Positions 38,133 through 47,851 of a stretch of DNA of 64,000 nucleotides are shown here, piece after piece. Numbering within the stretch: the first letter of the stretch is position 1; every line of letters starts with the position of its first letter. Source of the DNA: an uncultured Bacteroidota bacterium (GTDB taxonomy: Bacteria; Bacteroidota; Bacteroidia; Flavobacteriales; Flavobacteriaceae). Both the position numbers and the translations under genes were made by a program. The stretch is from the NCBI GenBank assembly GCA_913062555.1, contig CAJXVU010000017.1, forward strand, positions 1 through 64,000, in the 5' to 3' direction. Below the pieces are notes generated by a model. The model searched no databases. It saw nothing but the letters and a program-made list of their open reading frames with translations, and was not told the DNA's origin.

Positions 38133-40607
38133 ATGAAAAAACTAATCACTCTGTGTTTTGTATTCTTACTTGTAATGCAAAACTCTTATGCAACAACCGA
38201 CAATGACGCCTTAGTAGATGGAATCATCTCAGGAAAAGTCATGGACGCAGCTCTTAATGAGCCATTACCTTATGTAAACATTATCATTAAAAATGAAAAA
38301 GGGGAAATTGTAACCGGTGGAATTACAATGGACGATGGAACTTTCAAAATCACAAAAATTCCTGAAGGAAATATCACGGTAACTGCTCAATATATTGGGT
38401 ATAAAGCTGTAGTTAAAAATTTAACTATAAATAGAAAAAACCGTAAAGTCGACCTAGGGAATATTATGCTGGAAGAAGATGCCGCAGGCCTAGACGAAGT
38501 TACTGTAATAGCAGAAGTATCTACAATTCAACAAAAAGTAGACCGTAAGGTAATCACTATTGGGAAAGATCTTGCCGCAAGTGGAACAGCTTCAGAATTA
38601 ATGGTAGGTATCCCTTCAGTAAGTGTAGATGCACAAACTGGAGCCATCAGCTTACGTGGAAATTCAAATGTACGTGTAATGGTTGATGGAAAATTATCTA
38701 ACATTCCAACTGCGCAATTATTAAAGCAAATTCCTTCAACTGCAATTAAATCTATTGAATTAATTACAAATCCTTCAGCAAAATATAACCCTGAAGGAAT
38801 GAGTGGACTTATCAATATTGTATTACATAAAAATACAATGGTAGGATTTAATGGTAGTGTAAGTACTGGGATTAGATACGAAAAAGAAGTTAAGTTTAAC
38901 AGTTCATTAGACATGAATTACCGAAACGGGAAATTCAATTTATACGGAAGTTATAGTAATACTATTGCGAAAAACGCAAACAATGGACGTGTATCAAGAC
39001 CAGACAACGATTCTGAGCAGTTTTTTATATTCTTAGATGATAGAAAAAATCATTTATTTAAAATGGGACTTGATTTTTATTTAAATGACAAAAACACAGT
39101 TTCTTTCTTTACTAATCAAAGTATTTCTGATGGTAATACTCTTGGTACAACGAAAGCATTTTTCTATAACAATCCTGGATTCAATCAAAGTCAGGAATTC
39201 GACGCAAATAATGAGAATACCTCTCAACAATACAATTTTGATTACAAATTAGACTTCGCCAAAGAAGGAGAAAATATAGAATTCGAAATTGATCATAATA
39301 TTTATGAAGGAGAAAATCCTGTAGATTATAAGTTTTTATTAGGAACTCAAGATGATTATTTAGATTTAAATGATACTGATAGAGTTAGAACTACAATTAA
39401 TTTGGATTATGTAAATCCGTTAACGGAAACGACTAAATTAGAATTAGGAGTTCAGGCCAGATTATTCAATACAGAAATTCTGTATTCTTCAACTGGTGAA
39501 TCTTTAAATCAACAGGGAGCATTAAGACCTACTCCAGATACAGATTTTGATTATACAAGAGATATTTACTCTGCTTATGCCACTTATAGCAAAAAGTTCG
39601 ATAAATGGACGTATCAAATTGGTGCAAGAGTAGAAAGTGTTTCTGTAGATGCGTTAGCATTAGAAACTGAAATTGGATCTGGTGTAACAACACCTATTTC
39701 ATTTAGTAATGATTATGTAAAACTATATCCATCTGCATTCTTTACTTATACACCTTCTGAAAAGAATTCGTACCAGTTAAGCTACAGCAGAAGAGTAGAT
39801 CGTCCTGGAATTGGTCAAGTAAATCCAATAAAAGAATGGAGTACACCATTAATCTCTTCTTATGGAAATATAAATCTTGAACCTCAATTTACAAATTCGT
39901 TAGAATTAAATTATACTCGTAAACTTGGTAAAGGAAGTATTACCGGTGGTGTATTTTACCGTGCAATTTCTGATGAGATCAACAGAGCTCTGTTTGTTGA
40001 TAGAGCAGATGTTAACTCTGGTCGAATCATTTTAACACATGACAATTTTGATGACACCTCTGCATATGGATTTGAGTTATCTTCTAACTATCGCCCTGTG
40101 AAATGGTGGAGTATTAACGGAAGTTTTGATTTATATTCTCAAACACAAAAGGGTATTACCGAAACTTTAAATGCGCCAATTGAAACAGCAACTATTGGAG
40201 ATATTGTAACTGAAGTTTCTGAAGTTGACAATGTTGCCTGGAACTTTAGAATGTTTAACAACTTTAAAGTAAGCAAAAGATTAAGTTTAACAGCCTTTGG
40301 ATTCTACAGAGGACAAAACAAAACATTACAGTTTAATATTGACCCAATGTATTTTGTAAACATTGGAGCACGTATAAGCTTTGCTGAAGGCAAAGGATCA
40401 TTCAATTTAAACTTCAACGATATATTTAATACAATGCACTTTTCTGGAAACGGTAGTAGGCCTTACAAGCAAGATATCTTTTTCAACTGGGAAAGTCACA
40501 CTATTGCAGCCGGTCTATCTTACAGATTTGGTGGTGGAAAATACCGTGCTAAATCTCGTAAACGTAGAGATAACGACGAGAAAGAAGGAAGTGGTGGTGT
40601 TTTCTAG
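38133..40607 (+). CDS. TonB-dependent receptor-like outer membrane beta-barrel protein
   Basis: An 824-residue outer membrane protein: signal peptide (1-20), CarboxypepD_reg-like domain (about 31-115, ISGKVMDAALNEPLPYVNI), a plug (about 125-235 with SLRGNSNVRVMVDG and ELITNPSAKYNPEGMSGLINI) and an OMP_b-brl_3 barrel to about 800. The tail is basic and polar (KSRKRRDNDEKEGSGG), not the usual aromatic end. No SusD partner follows, so it is not a SusCD glycan system. Substrate unknown. A terminator follows at 40685. Confidence 0.93.
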   Translation: MKKLITLCFVFLLVMQNSYATTDNDALVDGIISGKVMDAALNEPLPYVNIIIKNEKGEIVTGGITMDDGTFKITKIPEGNITVTAQYIGYKAVVKNLTINRKNRKVDLGNIMLEEDAAGLDEVTVIAEVSTIQQKVDRKVITIGKDLAASGTASELMVGIPSVSVDAQTGAISLRGNSNVRVMVDGKLSNIPTAQLLKQIPSTAIKSIELITNPSAKYNPEGMSGLINIVLHKNTMVGFNGSVSTGIRYEKEVKFNSSLDMNYRNGKFNLYGSYSNTIAKNANNGRVSRPDNDSEQFFIFLDDRKNHLFKMGLDFYLNDKNTVSFFTNQSISDGNTLGTTKAFFYNNPGFNQSQEFDANNENTSQQYNFDYKLDFAKEGENIEFEIDHNIYEGENPVDYKFLLGTQDDYLDLNDTDRVRTTINLDYVNPLTETTKLELGVQARLFNTEILYSSTGESLNQQGALRPTPDTDFDYTRDIYSAYATYSKKFDKWTYQIGARVESVSVDALALETEIGSGVTTPISFSNDYVKLYPSAFFTYTPSEKNSYQLSYSRRVDRPGIGQVNPIKEWSTPLISSYGNINLEPQFTNSLELNYTRKLGKGSITGGVFYRAISDEINRALFVDRADVNSGRIILTHDNFDDTSAYGFELSSNYRPVKWWSINGSFDLYSQTQKGITETLNAPIETATIGDIVTEVSEVDNVAWNFRMFNNFKVSKRLSLTAFGFYRGQNKTLQFNIDPMYFVNIGARISFAEGKGSFNLNFNDIFNTMHFSGNGSRPYKQDIFFNWESHTIAAGLSYRFGGGKYRAKSRKRRDNDEKEGSGGVF

Positions 40608-40684
40608 AAAACATACAACCTTAAGTTAATTAATAGCCTACATAAATAGTTGATGGTTAGTGTTAATGTTTGGTTATTAATAAG

Positions 40685-40713
40685 AAAACCCGAGATATAT
40701 ATCTCGGGTTTTT
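40685..40713 (+). terminator. Terminator after the receptor gene
   Basis: A perfect hairpin, AAAACCCGAGAT pairing with ATCTCGGGTTTT, followed by T; 77 bases beyond the receptor stop codon. Confidence 0.85.
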
Positions 40714-40739
40714 CGTTTATATAGAATCTATTAAAAGTT

Positions 40740-40753
40740 GTTAAAACTGTTAA
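40740..40753. repeat. 14-bp motif GTTAAAACTGTTAA, second copy
   Basis: Identical to 12962-12975 upstream of the M14 peptidase. Here it lies between two terminators and precedes no plus-strand gene, so a promoter role is doubtful at this copy. Confidence 0.3.
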
Positions 40754-40851
40754 ATTTGGTTAAAATCTATACCCTCATGAAATAAATATCAAAATATAAC
40801 GTCTTAGGTAAAGAACATTATATGTTATGAGTGTTAATGTTGATTAATAGC

Positions 40852-40887
40852 GAAAAAAAAACCAAAACAGCTTTGTTTTGGTTTTTT
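40852..40887 (-). terminator. Terminator after fabH
   Basis: The stem ACCAAAAC/GTTTTGGT with an A run on its left and a T run on its right can work in both directions. On the minus strand it follows the fabH stop at 40927. Confidence 0.8.
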
Positions 40888-40926
40888 TCTTTTAATTAGT
40901 TTTTGGAATAGGATCAGCATATATTT

Positions 40927-41940
40927 TTACCATTTCATAATCACACTTCCCCATGTAAATCCGCTACCAAAGGCAGCCAACACAACGTTATCACCTTCTT
41001 TTATCTTTCCTTCCTCCCAAGCTTCGGTCAATGCAATTATTACAGACGCAGCTGTAGTATTACCATATTTCATAATATTATTAAAGACTTGATCGTCCCT
41101 CAATCCAAACTTCCGTTGAATAAATTGTGCAATCCTTAAATTGGCCTGATGAGGAATAAGCATATCAATATCCTCTTTGGCCAAATTATTCTGTGTCAGA
41201 CCTTCAATAATCACTTCACTGAAACGTACCACAGCATGTTTAAACACAAAAGTTCCATCCATATATGGGAAATATGAAATATCCTCACCTTCCGATGCGA
41301 TTATTTCTGGAACCCAATTCCCTATACTTGGAGAAGCCACAATTAACTTATCGGCATATTTACCTTCACTATGTAAATGCGATGACAAAATTCCTTTGGT
41401 ATTATCCTCTTCACGAGATAAAACACAAGCACCAGCTCCATCTCCAAAAATAACTGTAACGCCCCTTCCACGCGTTGTTTTATCCAAGCCATTTGAATGA
41501 TATTCGGCGCCAATTACCAGAATATTTTTATACATTCCTGTTTTAATAAATTGGTCGGCAGTGGCAATGGCATATACGAAACCCGAACATTGATTTCTAA
41601 TATCAATAGCTCCAATAGTTTTCATATCCAACAAATCTTGAATTTGCACACCACATCCTGGAAAATAATAATCGGGACTCAAGGTTGCAAATACTATAAA
41701 ATCGATATCGTCGGTAGTTAACCCGGCTCTTTCTATTGCAATTCTAGCAGCCTTTGCACCCATAACAGCAGAAGAGTCATCGGTTCCCTTTGCTATCCAC
41801 CTACGCTCCTTAATTCCGGTGCGTTCCTGAATCCATTCATCATTGGTATCCATTAATTTCGATAAATCATCGTTGGTGACCACATTATCGGGAACATATT
41901 TCCCAAGGCCTATTATTTTTGAATTGTACATATCCTTCAT
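40927..41940 (-). CDS. fabH: 3-oxoacyl-ACP synthase III
   Basis: A 337-residue ketoacyl synthase III with the Cys-His-Asn triad: C118 (NQCSGFVYA), H264 (LIPHQANLRI) and N294 (YGNTTAAS). It starts fatty-acid synthesis, or a related acyl condensation, from acyl-CoA and malonyl-ACP. Flavobacteria often have several copies; this one stands alone, away from plsX and rpmF, so it may be the secondary one. The first codons read MKDMYNSKIIG; a start at the second Met (41931) is equally possible. Confidence 0.92.
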   Translation of the reverse strand: MKDMYNSKIIGLGKYVPDNVVTNDDLSKLMDTNDEWIQERTGIKERRWIAKGTDDSSAVMGAKAARIAIERAGLTTDDIDFIVFATLSPDYYFPGCGVQIQDLLDMKTIGAIDIRNQCSGFVYAIATADQFIKTGMYKNILVIGAEYHSNGLDKTTRGRGVTVIFGDGAGACVLSREEDNTKGILSSHLHSEGKYADKLIVASPSIGNWVPEIIASEGEDISYFPYMDGTFVFKHAVVRFSEVIIEGLTQNNLAKEDIDMLIPHQANLRIAQFIQRKFGLRDDQVFNNIMKYGNTTAASVIIALTEAWEEGKIKEGDNVVLAAFGSGFTWGSVIMKW

Positions 41941-42028
41941 ATTTAAAAAACCAAATTACGACAACTACAATGAATACTCAAATTTCAACCTCAAATTATA
42001 TAATCCATTTTTAAGTTCACAAAATTTT

Positions 42029-42043
42029 ATGCCAACTTGTCAT
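42029..42043 (+). promoter_or_regulatory. Dyad upstream of htpG, shared with yidC
   Basis: ATGCCA-ACT-TGTCAT is a near-perfect inverted repeat and differs from the yidC element in three of 15 bases. It is followed by the same ATAAA, and ends 70 bases before the htpG ATG. A further TTGGCAT at 42054-42060 gives a longer inverted pair with ATGCCAA. Confidence 0.5.
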
Positions 42044-42113
42044 AAACTACGAATTGGCATTTTTGTTGTCTAAAGCAAATTAGAATTATTGAACAACATA
42101 AAACAAACATATC

Positions 42114-44024
42114 ATGACAAAAGGAAATATTAATGTATCAGTAGAAAATATTTTTCCTCTGATTAAAAAATTCCTATACAGTGATCACGAAATCTTTTTA
42201 CGTGAACTTATTAGTAATGCAACTGATGCTACTTTAAAGCTTAAACATCTTACAAATGTTGGAGATGTAAAAGTTGAATATGGCAATCCTCAAATTGAAG
42301 TAAAAATTGACAAGGAGAATAACAAACTGCATATCATTGATCAAGGGCTAGGGATGACCGCTGAAGAAGTTGAAAAATACATCAATCAAGTGGCCTTTTC
42401 AGGAGCTGAAGAGTTCTTAGATAAATATAAAGATTCTGCTAAAGATTCTGGAATCATAGGCCATTTTGGTTTAGGTTTTTATTCAGCCTTCATGGTTGCT
42501 GAAAAAGTAGAAATCATCACAAAGTCTCATCAAGATGAACCTGCTGCACATTGGACTTGCGATGGTTCTCCTGAATTTACCTTAGAAGTATCAGACAAAA
42601 AAGAAAGAGGAACAGAAATCATTCTTAATATTGCTGAAGACTCTACTGAATTTTTAGAAGACAATAGAATTAGTGAATTACTGTCCAAGTATAATAAATT
42701 CATGCCTATTCCAATTAAATTTGGAACCAAAGAAGTAAATGATCCAGAGCACACTCCTGAGACTATTACAGATAAAGATGGCAAAGAAACCACTGAACCA
42801 CAACGAAAAATTAACGTAGACAATATCATTAACAATCCTAATCCTGCCTGGACCAAACAACCATCAGAATTAGAAAGCGAAGATTATAAAGGCTTTTACA
42901 GAGAATTGTATCCAATGCAATTTGAAGAACCTTTGTTTAACATTCACTTAAATGTTGATTATCCGTTCAACTTAACTGGAATTTTATATTTCCCTAAGAT
43001 GTCGAATGATTTAAATATGCAGAAGGATAAAATTCAGCTGTACCAAAATCAAGTATTCGTTACGGATAATGTAGAAGGTATTGTGCCTGAATTTTTAACG
43101 ATGCTTCGCGGAGTTATTGACTCTCCAGATATTCCATTAAATGTATCTCGTAGTTACTTACAGGCTGATGGTGCTGTAAAAAAGATTTCTTCATATATCA
43201 CGCGTAAAGTTGCCGATAAATTGAAATCTTTATTTAATAATAACCGTGAAGAATTAGAAGCGAAATGGAATGATATCAAGATCGTGATTGAATACGGTAT
43301 GCTTTCCGAAGAAAAATTCTTTGAAAAAGCAGACAGTTTTGCTCTATATCCAACAGTAGATAGCACCTATTATACTTATGAAGAATTATACAATAAAATA
43401 AAAGCAAATCAAACTGATAAAGATGATAAACTTGTCATTCTTTACACGTCAAATAAAGACGAGCAACACAGTTATATTGAAGCTGCAAAAGCTAAAGGTT
43501 ATGAAGTTTTATTATTAGATTCTCCAATTATATCACATTTAATTCAGAAGTTAGAAACGACTAAAGAGAATATAACTTTTGTACGTGTGGACTCTGACCA
43601 TGTTGACAATTTAATTAAGAAAGAGGATACTAAAATTTCGAAGTTAACCGACGAGGAAAAGACAAGTTTAGACAACATATTGAAAGAAGTTGTTCCTGCT
43701 GAAAAGTTTACTGTACAATTGGAAACAATGGATAGCGATGCTGCACCATTTATGATTACACAACCAGAGTTTATGCGTCGAATGAAAGAGATGCAACAAA
43801 CCGGTGGTGGTGGTATGTTTGGTATGGGTAATATGCCAGAAATGTACAACTTGGTAGTCAATACAAACTCTGAATTGGTAAGTGAAATATTAAACACTAA
43901 AACCAAGAAAAAACAAGAGCGTTTAATCAATCAAAGCTTAGATCTAGCACGATTGTCTCAAGGCCTATTAAAAGGAGAAGAGCTAACAAACTTCATCAAG
44001 CGTAGTTACGATATGATTAAATAA
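42114..44024 (+). CDS. htpG: Molecular chaperone HtpG (Hsp90)
   Basis: A 636-residue bacterial Hsp90. The GHKL ATPase domain has the Mg-binding Asn helix LISNATDATLK (about 35-45), DQGLGMT (about 75-81) and the lid/ATP segment GHFGLGFYSAF. Middle domain with NVSRSYLQ (catalytic Arg loop) and a C-terminal dimerisation domain containing a Met/Gly-rich loop (QQTGGGGMFGMGNMPEM). A charged insert (about 203-235) follows the N domain. A dyad like that of yidC lies upstream, and a terminator follows. Confidence 0.97.
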   Translation: MTKGNINVSVENIFPLIKKFLYSDHEIFLRELISNATDATLKLKHLTNVGDVKVEYGNPQIEVKIDKENNKLHIIDQGLGMTAEEVEKYINQVAFSGAEEFLDKYKDSAKDSGIIGHFGLGFYSAFMVAEKVEIITKSHQDEPAAHWTCDGSPEFTLEVSDKKERGTEIILNIAEDSTEFLEDNRISELLSKYNKFMPIPIKFGTKEVNDPEHTPETITDKDGKETTEPQRKINVDNIINNPNPAWTKQPSELESEDYKGFYRELYPMQFEEPLFNIHLNVDYPFNLTGILYFPKMSNDLNMQKDKIQLYQNQVFVTDNVEGIVPEFLTMLRGVIDSPDIPLNVSRSYLQADGAVKKISSYITRKVADKLKSLFNNNREELEAKWNDIKIVIEYGMLSEEKFFEKADSFALYPTVDSTYYTYEELYNKIKANQTDKDDKLVILYTSNKDEQHSYIEAAKAKGYEVLLLDSPIISHLIQKLETTKENITFVRVDSDHVDNLIKKEDTKISKLTDEEKTSLDNILKEVVPAEKFTVQLETMDSDAAPFMITQPEFMRRMKEMQQTGGGGMFGMGNMPEMYNLVVNTNSELVSEILNTKTKKKQERLINQSLDLARLSQGLLKGEELTNFIKRSYDMIK

Positions 44025-44056
44025 CAAATCCCTGTGTAAACAGAAATCTCAATATT

Positions 44057-44088
44057 AAAACCACTTTGTGAAAACAGAGTGGTTTTTT
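44057..44088 (+). terminator. Terminator after htpG
   Basis: Stem AAAACCACT/AGTGGTTTT with a 13-14-base loop, followed by TT; 32 bases after the htpG stop. Confidence 0.75.
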
Positions 44089-44180
44089 CATTTGTTCAAG
44101 ATTCAAATAAAACAACTAACTTCGTTTCACAACAGCTTGAAATATAATGATTTCGTTAATCGATATAAACCTATAATACT

Positions 44181-46601
44181 ATGGCAAAAACATATTTATT
44201 TATCAAACAAAAAACCATGAGAATTTTGTTTGTACTATTTATTGTTCAGTATCTGTTTTCATGTGATTCATCTAAAACAACTGAACTCACTGTAAACGGT
44301 ATTCAAGAACCTGTTGAAATACTTAGGGATAAATGGGGAATTAATCATATATATGCAAAAAACCAACATGACCTCTTTTTTTCTCAAGGTTATGCTGCTG
44401 CAAAAGATCGACTTTTTCAATTTGAAATTTGGAGGCGTCAAGCCACCGGAACCGTTGCTGAAATCCTAGGCGAACGTGAATTAAAAAGAGATATTGGCAC
44501 ACGCTTATTTAAGTATCGTGGTGATTTAAAAACAGAAATGAATCACTATCATAAAGATGGTATAGAAATTATTACAGCATATACAGATGGTGTTAATGCT
44601 TATATTGAAAGTATTTTAAAAACCCCCGAACTTCTTCCTCTGGAATTTAAATTATTGAATATCCTTCCAAAAAAATGGACTCCAGATGTTGTGATATCTA
44701 GACACCAAGGCCTTCTTGGAAATATAGGTGCTGAATTACGAATTGGAAGAGCAGTATCAAAACTAGGCGTTAAGAAAGTTAAAGAATTATCATGGTTTCA
44801 TCCTAAAGATCCTAATATTGAAATGGATCCAATCATAAACAAAGAGTTGCTATTTGATGATATCTTGGAATTATATAATGCCTATCGAAAAACAGTGAAA
44901 TTTCAAGACACCGATATTTTAGAGCAATACAGAAACACAACAGAAGCAAATACTATACTGTCTATAAATGAAGCCAAAAATGATTCTCTTGCTATAGGTA
45001 GCAATAACTGGGTTGTAAGTGGTGCATTAATGAAAGATGGTAACACCTATATGGCTAATGACCCTCACCGAACTATCGCTGTTCCATCACTACGCTATAT
45101 GGTACATTTAGTTGCGCCAGAATGGAATGTTATTGGTGGAGGTGAACCAGAAATTCCAGGAATATCAATTGGTCATAATGATTATGGTACTTGGGGACTT
45201 ACAGTATTTAGAACGGATGGTGAAGATTTATATGTATATGATTTAAACCCCAATAATTTAAACCAATATAACTACAACGGATCATGGGTAGATATGGATA
45301 GTATTTCAGAAATCATAAAAGTTAAAGGCAAAGATGATGTTACTACAAAACTTTTATACACCCAACATGGACCTGTTACTTATGTGGATAAAGAACATTT
45401 AAAAGCCTATGCAGTACGATGTGCATGGTTAGAACCTGGTGGATCTCCATATTTAGCATCCTTACGCATGGATCAATCCAAAACTTGGGAAGCGTTTAAA
45501 GACGCCTGTAATTATAGTCACATTCCAGGAGAAAATATGATTTGGGCCGATAAAAAAGGGAATATTGGTTGGCAAGCAGTTGGTATTGCTCCAATTCGTA
45601 AAAACTTTAGTGGCCTTGTTCCTGTACCTGGGGATGGGCGTTATGAATGGGATGGATATTTACCTATCAGTGAAAAACCAAACGATTACAATCCATCAAA
45701 AGGATTTATAGCTACGGCAAACCAAAATGTAACGCCAAGCTCCTATAAACATTGGAATGCGATAGGTTTTTCATGGTCAGATCCATATCGTGGTGATCGT
45801 GTAAATGAAGTTCTGAGCTCTGGGCAAAAATTAACCATGCAAAACATGATGGACTTACAAGTAGACTATCTTTCTATTCCCGCCAGAATATTGGTGCCCT
45901 TAATTACAAATATATCGTTTACAGGTACGTCTGCTGAAGCTCATGATAAACTTAAGGGTTGGGATTTCAAATTAAACTCTAATTCCATTGAATCAAGCAT
46001 CTATGTTGCTTGGGAAAATGAGATAAAACAGCTAGCTGCAGATAAATTTATACCAGAGGAAGGAAAAGATGTGATCCCTAGTATACAAATGAAAAAACTA
46101 ATAGAATGGATTAGCAACCCCGATATGAAATTTGGTGAAAATCCAAAAAAAGGGCGAGATGATTTTTTAGTTGAATCTTTTAATAATGGCATTAAAAAAT
46201 TAGAAGAGATGCTTGGTGATACGATTAGTAATTGGCAATATGGTCAAGAAAAATTCAAACACACCTATATGGCTCACGCCTTAGGAAATACTGTAAATAA
46301 CGATATAAAATCCAAATTAAATCTGGGTCCTTTACCCCGAGGAGGAAATGCATATACTCCTGGGTCTACCGGCGGAAACAATAGACAAAGTAGTGGTGCA
46401 TCGTTCAGAATGATTGTTAATACAGGAGATTGGGATGCTGCTATAGGCACTAATGGACCTGGTCAATCTGGAGATCCTGACAGCCCTTTTTACAGTAATC
46501 TCTTTGAACCCTGGGCTAAAGATCAATATTTTCCAGTGTATTTCTCATTAGAAAAAATTAAGTCAGTAACAATAAACAAAACGGTGTTAAATCCGAATTA
46601 A
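44181..46601 (+). CDS. Penicillin acylase family protein, lipoprotein
   Basis: An 806-residue Ntn hydrolase of the penicillin/acyl-homoserine-lactone acylase family. A lipobox lies at LFSC (C28). The autocatalytic cleavage site is G273-S274 (AIGSNNWVVSG), so S274 becomes the N-terminal nucleophile of the beta subunit; the alpha part is about 30-273 with YAAAKDRLFQFE. Physiological substrates are N-acyl amides; quorum quenching is possible but unproven. A start at the internal ATG 44217 (MRILFVLF) would give a shorter signal peptide that is just as good. Alone in its transcription unit. Confidence 0.92.
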   Translation: MAKTYLFIKQKTMRILFVLFIVQYLFSCDSSKTTELTVNGIQEPVEILRDKWGINHIYAKNQHDLFFSQGYAAAKDRLFQFEIWRRQATGTVAEILGERELKRDIGTRLFKYRGDLKTEMNHYHKDGIEIITAYTDGVNAYIESILKTPELLPLEFKLLNILPKKWTPDVVISRHQGLLGNIGAELRIGRAVSKLGVKKVKELSWFHPKDPNIEMDPIINKELLFDDILELYNAYRKTVKFQDTDILEQYRNTTEANTILSINEAKNDSLAIGSNNWVVSGALMKDGNTYMANDPHRTIAVPSLRYMVHLVAPEWNVIGGGEPEIPGISIGHNDYGTWGLTVFRTDGEDLYVYDLNPNNLNQYNYNGSWVDMDSISEIIKVKGKDDVTTKLLYTQHGPVTYVDKEHLKAYAVRCAWLEPGGSPYLASLRMDQSKTWEAFKDACNYSHIPGENMIWADKKGNIGWQAVGIAPIRKNFSGLVPVPGDGRYEWDGYLPISEKPNDYNPSKGFIATANQNVTPSSYKHWNAIGFSWSDPYRGDRVNEVLSSGQKLTMQNMMDLQVDYLSIPARILVPLITNISFTGTSAEAHDKLKGWDFKLNSNSIESSIYVAWENEIKQLAADKFIPEEGKDVIPSIQMKKLIEWISNPDMKFGENPKKGRDDFLVESFNNGIKKLEEMLGDTISNWQYGQEKFKHTYMAHALGNTVNNDIKSKLNLGPLPRGGNAYTPGSTGGNNRQSSGASFRMIVNTGDWDAAIGTNGPGQSGDPDSPFYSNLFEPWAKDQYFPVYFSLEKIKSVTINKTVLNPN

Positions 46602-46634
46602 AAAAGATTTAATGTTTTTATAAAATAAACGAGA

Positions 46635-46673
46635 ACTTAAAACCGGTTCGCTTTGACAAATTGGGTTTTAAGT
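46635..46673. repeat. 10-bp inverted repeat before the dihydrouridine synthase gene
   Basis: ACTTAAAACC (46635-46644) and GGTTTTAAGT (46664-46673) form perfect arms around a 19-base loop. There is no T run after it, so it is a poor terminator; it lies 22 bases before the -7 box of the next gene and could be an operator. Confidence 0.45.
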
Positions 46674-46695
46674 TATGAGCTACCTTCTTTTCAAT

Positions 46696-46703
46696 TATAT
46701 TTG
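46696..46703 (+). promoter_or_regulatory. -7 promoter box of the dihydrouridine synthase gene (TATATTTG)
   Basis: An exact TAnnTTTG element 16 bases before the ATG at 46720. It lies inside the longer open frame, which argues against the ATG at 46675 as start. Confidence 0.5.
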
Positions 46704-46719
46704 CGCAACTAAAAACTGC

Positions 46720-47664
46720 ATGAGCACAACTTTACTTTCATCTCCTTTACAAGGCTTTACCGACTTCAGGTTTAGAAATGCGTTTCATAAATACTTTGGA
46801 GGCATTGACACCTTCTACTCCCCTTATATTCGTCTAGATGGGAAGTTAAAGATTAAAAACTCTTACCAACGTGATCTCCTCCCCGAGAATAATACCGAGC
46901 TCGAGGTGATACCACAGATTATGACTAATGATGCAGATGAGTTTCTATACGTTGTAAAATATATTCAGGAATTAGGCTATAATGAGCTCAATTGGAATTT
47001 AGGATGTCCCTATCCAATGGTCACAAAGCGCGGTATGGGCTCAGGACTTATTTGTGATCCTGAAAGAATTGATCATATTCTGAAACGCGTACATAACGAA
47101 TCAGACGTCATTGTGTCCATGAAAATGCGAATGGGTTATGAAAATCCCCAGGAAATTCTTGAGACCTTCCCAATATTAGATAAATACCCTCTTAAAAACA
47201 TTGCAATTCATGCTCGTATTGGAAAACAATTATATAAAGGCGGGGTGGATTTAGAAGCATTTCAAACATGTATAGAAAGCACAAACCATAAACTCTATTA
47301 CAATGGCGATATTACATCGGTTGCCAAATTTAAAGTAATGCAAGAGCGCTTTCCATCCATAAACCATTTTATGATTGGCAGAGGACTAATCGCAGATCCA
47401 TTTCTTCCCGGTATGATTAAAAATAACAGTCTCGATTATCCTTCAAATAAATGGGAGACTTTTAAAGCATTTCATGATACTATTTACCAACAATATGATG
47501 CTTTTTTATCTGGCCCTACACCTATTAAAATGAAAATGTTAGGCTTCTGGGAGTACTTTTCCACTTCATTTTCCAATCCTCAAAAAACATTAAAAAAAAT
47601 CAAAAAAGCAGGCAACCCCAAAGCATATCAACACGCTGTTAGTGATATACTAAATAATGAATAA
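46720..47664 (+). CDS. tRNA-dihydrouridine synthase
   Basis: A 314-residue flavoenzyme that reduces uridines in tRNA. The TIM barrel starts LLSSPLQGFTDFRFR, the catalytic cysteine is C96 in NWNLGCPYPMVTKRGMG, and IAIHARIGKQLYKGG is the FMN-phosphate region. The cysteine motif GCPxxxVxxxGxGSGL resembles DusC-type enzymes. The frame is open from an ATG at 46675, but the -7 box inside that extension and the family N-terminus favour 46720. Confidence 0.92.
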   Translation: MSTTLLSSPLQGFTDFRFRNAFHKYFGGIDTFYSPYIRLDGKLKIKNSYQRDLLPENNTELEVIPQIMTNDADEFLYVVKYIQELGYNELNWNLGCPYPMVTKRGMGSGLICDPERIDHILKRVHNESDVIVSMKMRMGYENPQEILETFPILDKYPLKNIAIHARIGKQLYKGGVDLEAFQTCIESTNHKLYYNGDITSVAKFKVMQERFPSINHFMIGRGLIADPFLPGMIKNNSLDYPSNKWETFKAFHDTIYQQYDAFLSGPTPIKMKMLGFWEYFSTSFSNPQKTLKKIKKAGNPKAYQHAVSDILNNE

Positions 47665-47851
47665 CAGCAATTTGAAACTATAATTGGCAGCGTCCTTATT
47701 TCTAAGCACACGCTTAATGTATTAGGAGCTGTGGCCTTTGTTTAAAAAAGCGGCAAAATACTTTACAAGAAAGTTTTTGAAAAATAAATTCGAAATGATT
47801 AATTCATAATAATATTATACGTTATAGTCCTTTTTTCTATACTTTTATTCC

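Larger units (their letters stand above)
40608..40926. other. 319-bp gap between receptor and fabH genes
   Basis: It holds two intrinsic terminators (40685-40713 and 40861-40887), each preceded by GTGTTAATGTT (40660-40670 and 40831-40841), and one copy of GTTAAAACTGTTAA (40740-40753). No open frame of interest. Confidence 0.6.

Noticed and set aside
42044-42075. TTGGCATTTTTGTTGT before htpG as a sigma-54 promoter
   Set aside because: The -24 GG fits, but the -12 GC is GT and no sigma-54 activator or other site is seen; the dyad explains the region better.
42530-42856. Long minus-strand open frame inside htpG, and similar antisense frames elsewhere
   Set aside because: Shadows of well-supported genes; no family resemblance and codon use follows the real gene.
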